The notes beneath the pieces were generated by a model, which saw only the letters and a program-made list of their open reading frames with translations, was not told where the DNA came from and did not search any database. A DNA stretch of 64,000 nucleotides. Origin: Aspergillus flavus. Its lineage: Eukaryota; Ascomycota; Eurotiomycetes; Eurotiales; Aspergillaceae. Shown in pieces: positions 61,120 through 64,000 of the stretch. The stretch is from positions 5,952,001 to 6,016,000 of the forward strand of contig NC_092406.1 of NCBI RefSeq assembly GCF_009017415.1. Direction: 5' to 3'. The translations under genes and the position numbers were made by a program. The stretch's first letter is position 1, and every line of letters starts with the position of its first letter.

Positions 61120-63821
61120 GTCCTCTCCCGGCCCAACGAGGAGCACCAGACAGTCCGGGTGGTCTGCTACTCAGACAACGTGCCTGACTGCTTCCGGGTG
61201 CAGGAGGGCGGCGTCGAGGGCACAGTCGTTCAGATGCCGGAAGAGTGCGGGGGCCCATCGTGGGCGCGCGCTGTCTCCTTCACCCTCTCGAAGAAGCAAA
61301 CGGTCCCCGGCCATCTGGCCAAGCGGGGGGCGACCACCTCCCCCGTGTTTGACTTCACCTTCGACTACAACACGGCCCTGGCGCCGGGATGCCGGAGAGT
61401 TCAGTGTACGAATGGATTTCTCGAATGTGCCCGGGTATTGGAACGCCGTGGTGGACGCCCCGGGTTCTTCAAGCAGTAAACGTGACCTCAACCAGCTCGT
61501 GAATCGATTCTACGGTTCCTCGGATCAGTGGTACACCAAGTTCAAGTCGTTGAAGTTCCCTGCGGCCCAGGGCACCAAGTACACGGAGAAGCTTGACCAG
61601 TTGGTGTATCATAACCCCCAGATCTGCGTGTACGAGGGTACAAAGGTCGGGGAATCCTTGAGCGTTGCTATGGAAGGCACTACTACCGTTGAGTCACATT
61701 TTGGGTTCTCATTGATTGCCACCTGGCAGCCTGGAAAGTCGTTTAACGTTCATCAGGCGGCCGGCTTCTTCCACCCGGACGGGGAGACGGATGTGACCTT
61801 CAAGATTGGCGGTCAGGGCGTCCTGGACACCTCCCAGAGTTTGCAGGGATCAACCATCACGGAGATTCTTGGCGAAGCCAGCCTGGCCGGGAAGAGCATC
61901 TACAAAGGATGGGCCTCCTTTGACTTGTACCGGGAAAGCAGCGTCTCCCTCCGTAGCGGTGGTGGCAATTCAGGAGCAGTGGCAGTGGATACATACGCAG
62001 AATCTCGCATCCAGTCTGACTGGGGCCGTGTACTGGTCAATTTTCCAGCTGGTGCGGTCGACAGCCCGTTAGAGGGTACCTCTGAGGGACGGCGTGCGGA
62101 CGACAAGGTCAGCACCGCGGAGAAGGATAATATCTCACGGCCGCTCGCAGAGAGCCCCAAGGGATTCATTGAGGTTGGGACAACCACCCGCGTTGGTATC
62201 AAGATGCACTTGAAGTTTGCGTCCCCGTGGCTGTCCGATATTGACGGGGAACTGCCTGATATGTCCGTGTCCCAGTCGGTGTATTCCCGCTGGCACTTCG
62301 AGCATGACGGGGCGAAATCCTGTCTGACCACTAGTCTGGGCACTACAATGAAGAGTCATCTGGAGCGCGGTTCTTACGTCGGATGGAAGGACAAGGAGAC
62401 GAAAACCTTCGTGCAGGAGCTGGCGCAGGCCGGAGAACGCCAATGCTTCACAGGGGACGCGGCGACTAAGCGAGATCGCATCGAGCGGCGCCAGCTTGTG
62501 AACCCGAACTTCGATCCAGATCTATTGGTCCCCGGAATTAACCTGGGTGATGGAGGATGGAACAACATGGCAGCCCGGATTTTGTGCAATGGGTGCGGAT
62601 TTTGCACCACCGAGGGGGTTGTCGAGGAGCCCTGTTGTGGATGCGCCTGTATCCCGTGTAGGTATGGCACCCAGGCCAGTGTCCGGGATGATGACTATTA
62701 TGTCTTCCCGATTTCCGACCAGACCTCGTTGGCCCGGAGAGATCTGCTGATCAATGCGAGCTGCGGACTCCAGGACGCGCATTGCGTAGGATCGGACAAC
62801 AAAACCTGGCTGGTAGAACGACAGGCCACCACTCCCCGGATCAGCCAAACACCAAAGAAACTGAATATCTGTAGGACTCAGATCACCGGGCCCAAGTACC
62901 CCTCATATCCTAAGCAGAGCCCGAATGCCGTTCTGGGGCCCCAGGATTTTAATTCTCACTGGTCGACCCAAAACGTCATCAAGTATATGCATAACTCGTC
63001 ACAGTCCTGCACCAACTGGGCCGTGGGCAAATTTGCGAACTCAGATATCGTGTGGGACAAAAGCACCAACATCAGACATAACCAGTTCTATGAGAGTAAG
63101 TACCTTCCTCCCTCGTTACAGACGAAGCTGACTCGAATCCTGTCCTTCAGCGGAACATCCGTTTGAAGGCCAGACCATCTCGCGGTTCTTCAACGTCCAC
63201 ATGACGAGCGTGGCAACCGTCACTCGGCCCTGCACCTGGATAGTCACATGGATTCTCTCACGGGCTCCATGGGCCGGGGCAACGACCAATGTCGCCCAAT
63301 TAATGAGTTATGAGCTCGAAAGCCGGGATCGACAAGGCCGCCTCGCTGTCTTCCTTACCGACTCCAACTGGATGAAGGGGGCCATCGTGAAGGGATCTTC
63401 CCCAATTCAGACCTCTCGGTGGGATAACCTGGACCTTGGCGACGAGCAGCTGGCATATCTGAAAGAGCTGGGAATGCTCTTCAGCTATTGGAACCATCCC
63501 GAGGTGTGGCAGTCGTTCTGTGACAGCTACAATGGGATGCGCGACGTGCTGCTTCAGTTTGACAACTGGTACATTGCCAACCGGGGGCCCAGCGATCTAG
63601 TTGGGGAGTGGAAGAAGTTCAACCAGCTCGAACTCAAGCGGATTGTCGAGAGAGGGAAGGCATCGGCGCAATATCTCAAGGAGAGTCGTAAGCCGGTACC
63701 AGGCTTCTGGGGGCGGGGGTGGACGCTCAAATGGCAAGGGCTGTTTACCTATTTCCCGGGGAACCTCCTGTATCAGTTTGGCACGATAAAGCTGGATCAG
63801 ACCTGCGTGAATTTGCAGTAG
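61120..63821 (+). pseudogene. 5'-truncated, frameshifted remnant of a killer-toxin-like class V (subgroup C) chitinase
   Basis: Only the region downstream of the GH18 catalytic domain is present. The 5' part (61120-about 61383) encodes a Cys-containing segment with VVCYSDNVPDCFRVQEGG and FDFTFDYNTALA. The rest continues in another frame from RRDAGEFSVRMDFSNVPGYW, so a one-base shift lies near 61376-61392. Beyond it are a beta-rich segment (ESHFGFSLIATWQPGK), a Cys cluster (CNGCGFCTTEGVVEEPCCGC), an intron (63096-63150) joining YE to TEHPFEGQ, and a helical end (YWNHPEVWQSFCDSYNGM). This order matches the C-terminal half of large fungal chitinases that resemble the yeast killer toxin alpha/beta subunit, from memory of the family. 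No ATG opens the 5' frame; ATG 61412 could start a shorter product. Confidence 0.75.
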
Positions 63822-64000
63822 CCAGTGACGAGTCCTGGAAGGGTCATTAAGTCAGCTCATCTAGATCTAGCAGAGGGACATATACATCCGGGTGTCTCCC
63901 CGCTGTACATAGCTTATATATTGACCGCATGGGAAGAAACGTACAAAGTATAGTTATCCGAGGACCGCCTATATTCTCACTGTTGAAACCTCGTCAGGGG
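63822..64000. other. 3' flank of the chitinase remnant
   Basis: No gene is seen up to the end of the window. Confidence 0.5.

Overview
The window is nuclear DNA of a filamentous ascomycete of the Eurotiales, most likely an Aspergillus. Genes are spaced at roughly 3 kb, carry short GT-AG introns of about 50-150 bp, and include typical Aspergillus orthologs such as MpkA, multi-LysM proteins and killer-toxin-like class V chitinases. The adjacent order CHO1-GAR1-threonyl-tRNA synthetase-GT31-like-MpkA looks familiar from Aspergillus; that is recollection, not a search. No rRNA, tRNA, CRISPR or intact transposon was recognised.

Layout. 1-3406 holds no gene I recognise. 3407-13433 carries phosphatidylserine synthase (minus), GAR1 (minus) divergent from cytosolic threonyl-tRNA synthetase, a fringe-like glycosyltransferase and the cell-wall-integrity MAP kinase MpkA. 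14054-21121 has a Ser/Pro-rich conserved protein, a Bsd2/Ndfip adaptor, a small Cbp6/UQCC2-like protein and mitochondrial succinyl-CoA:3-ketoacid CoA-transferase. 22252-28079 has a Ubp2-type deubiquitinase divergent from a complex I subunit. 31556-38054 has a Slm1-type BAR-PH protein and a three-RRM Gbp2-like protein, converging. 41283-45863 has COQ9, an Mtf2-like mitochondrial protein and the WD40 protein CMR1. 46675-57538 has a BUD2/CLA2-type RasGAP and ATG9. 58224-63821 has a six-LysM secreted protein facing a truncated chitinase remnant.

Themes. Mitochondrial function recurs (CoA-transferase, NUO-21.3b, Cbp6-like, COQ9, Mtf2-like), as does cortical or ubiquitin-linked signalling (MpkA, Slm1, Bud2, Bsd2 with its PPSY motif, Ubp2). 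These are scattered housekeeping genes, not a cluster. The accessory part is the right end: the LysM gene has an apparent one-base frameshift before its last LysM, and the chitinase-like gene has lost its catalytic half and carries an internal frameshift, so the module appears to be decaying.

Unusual gene structures: a 12-nt microexon next to a GC-AG intron in the phosphatidylserine synthase gene, an 8-nt microexon in the Gbp2-like gene, and probable long 5'UTR intron(s) in the latter. Exon limits were read by eye from splice signals and reading-frame continuity, not from transcripts.
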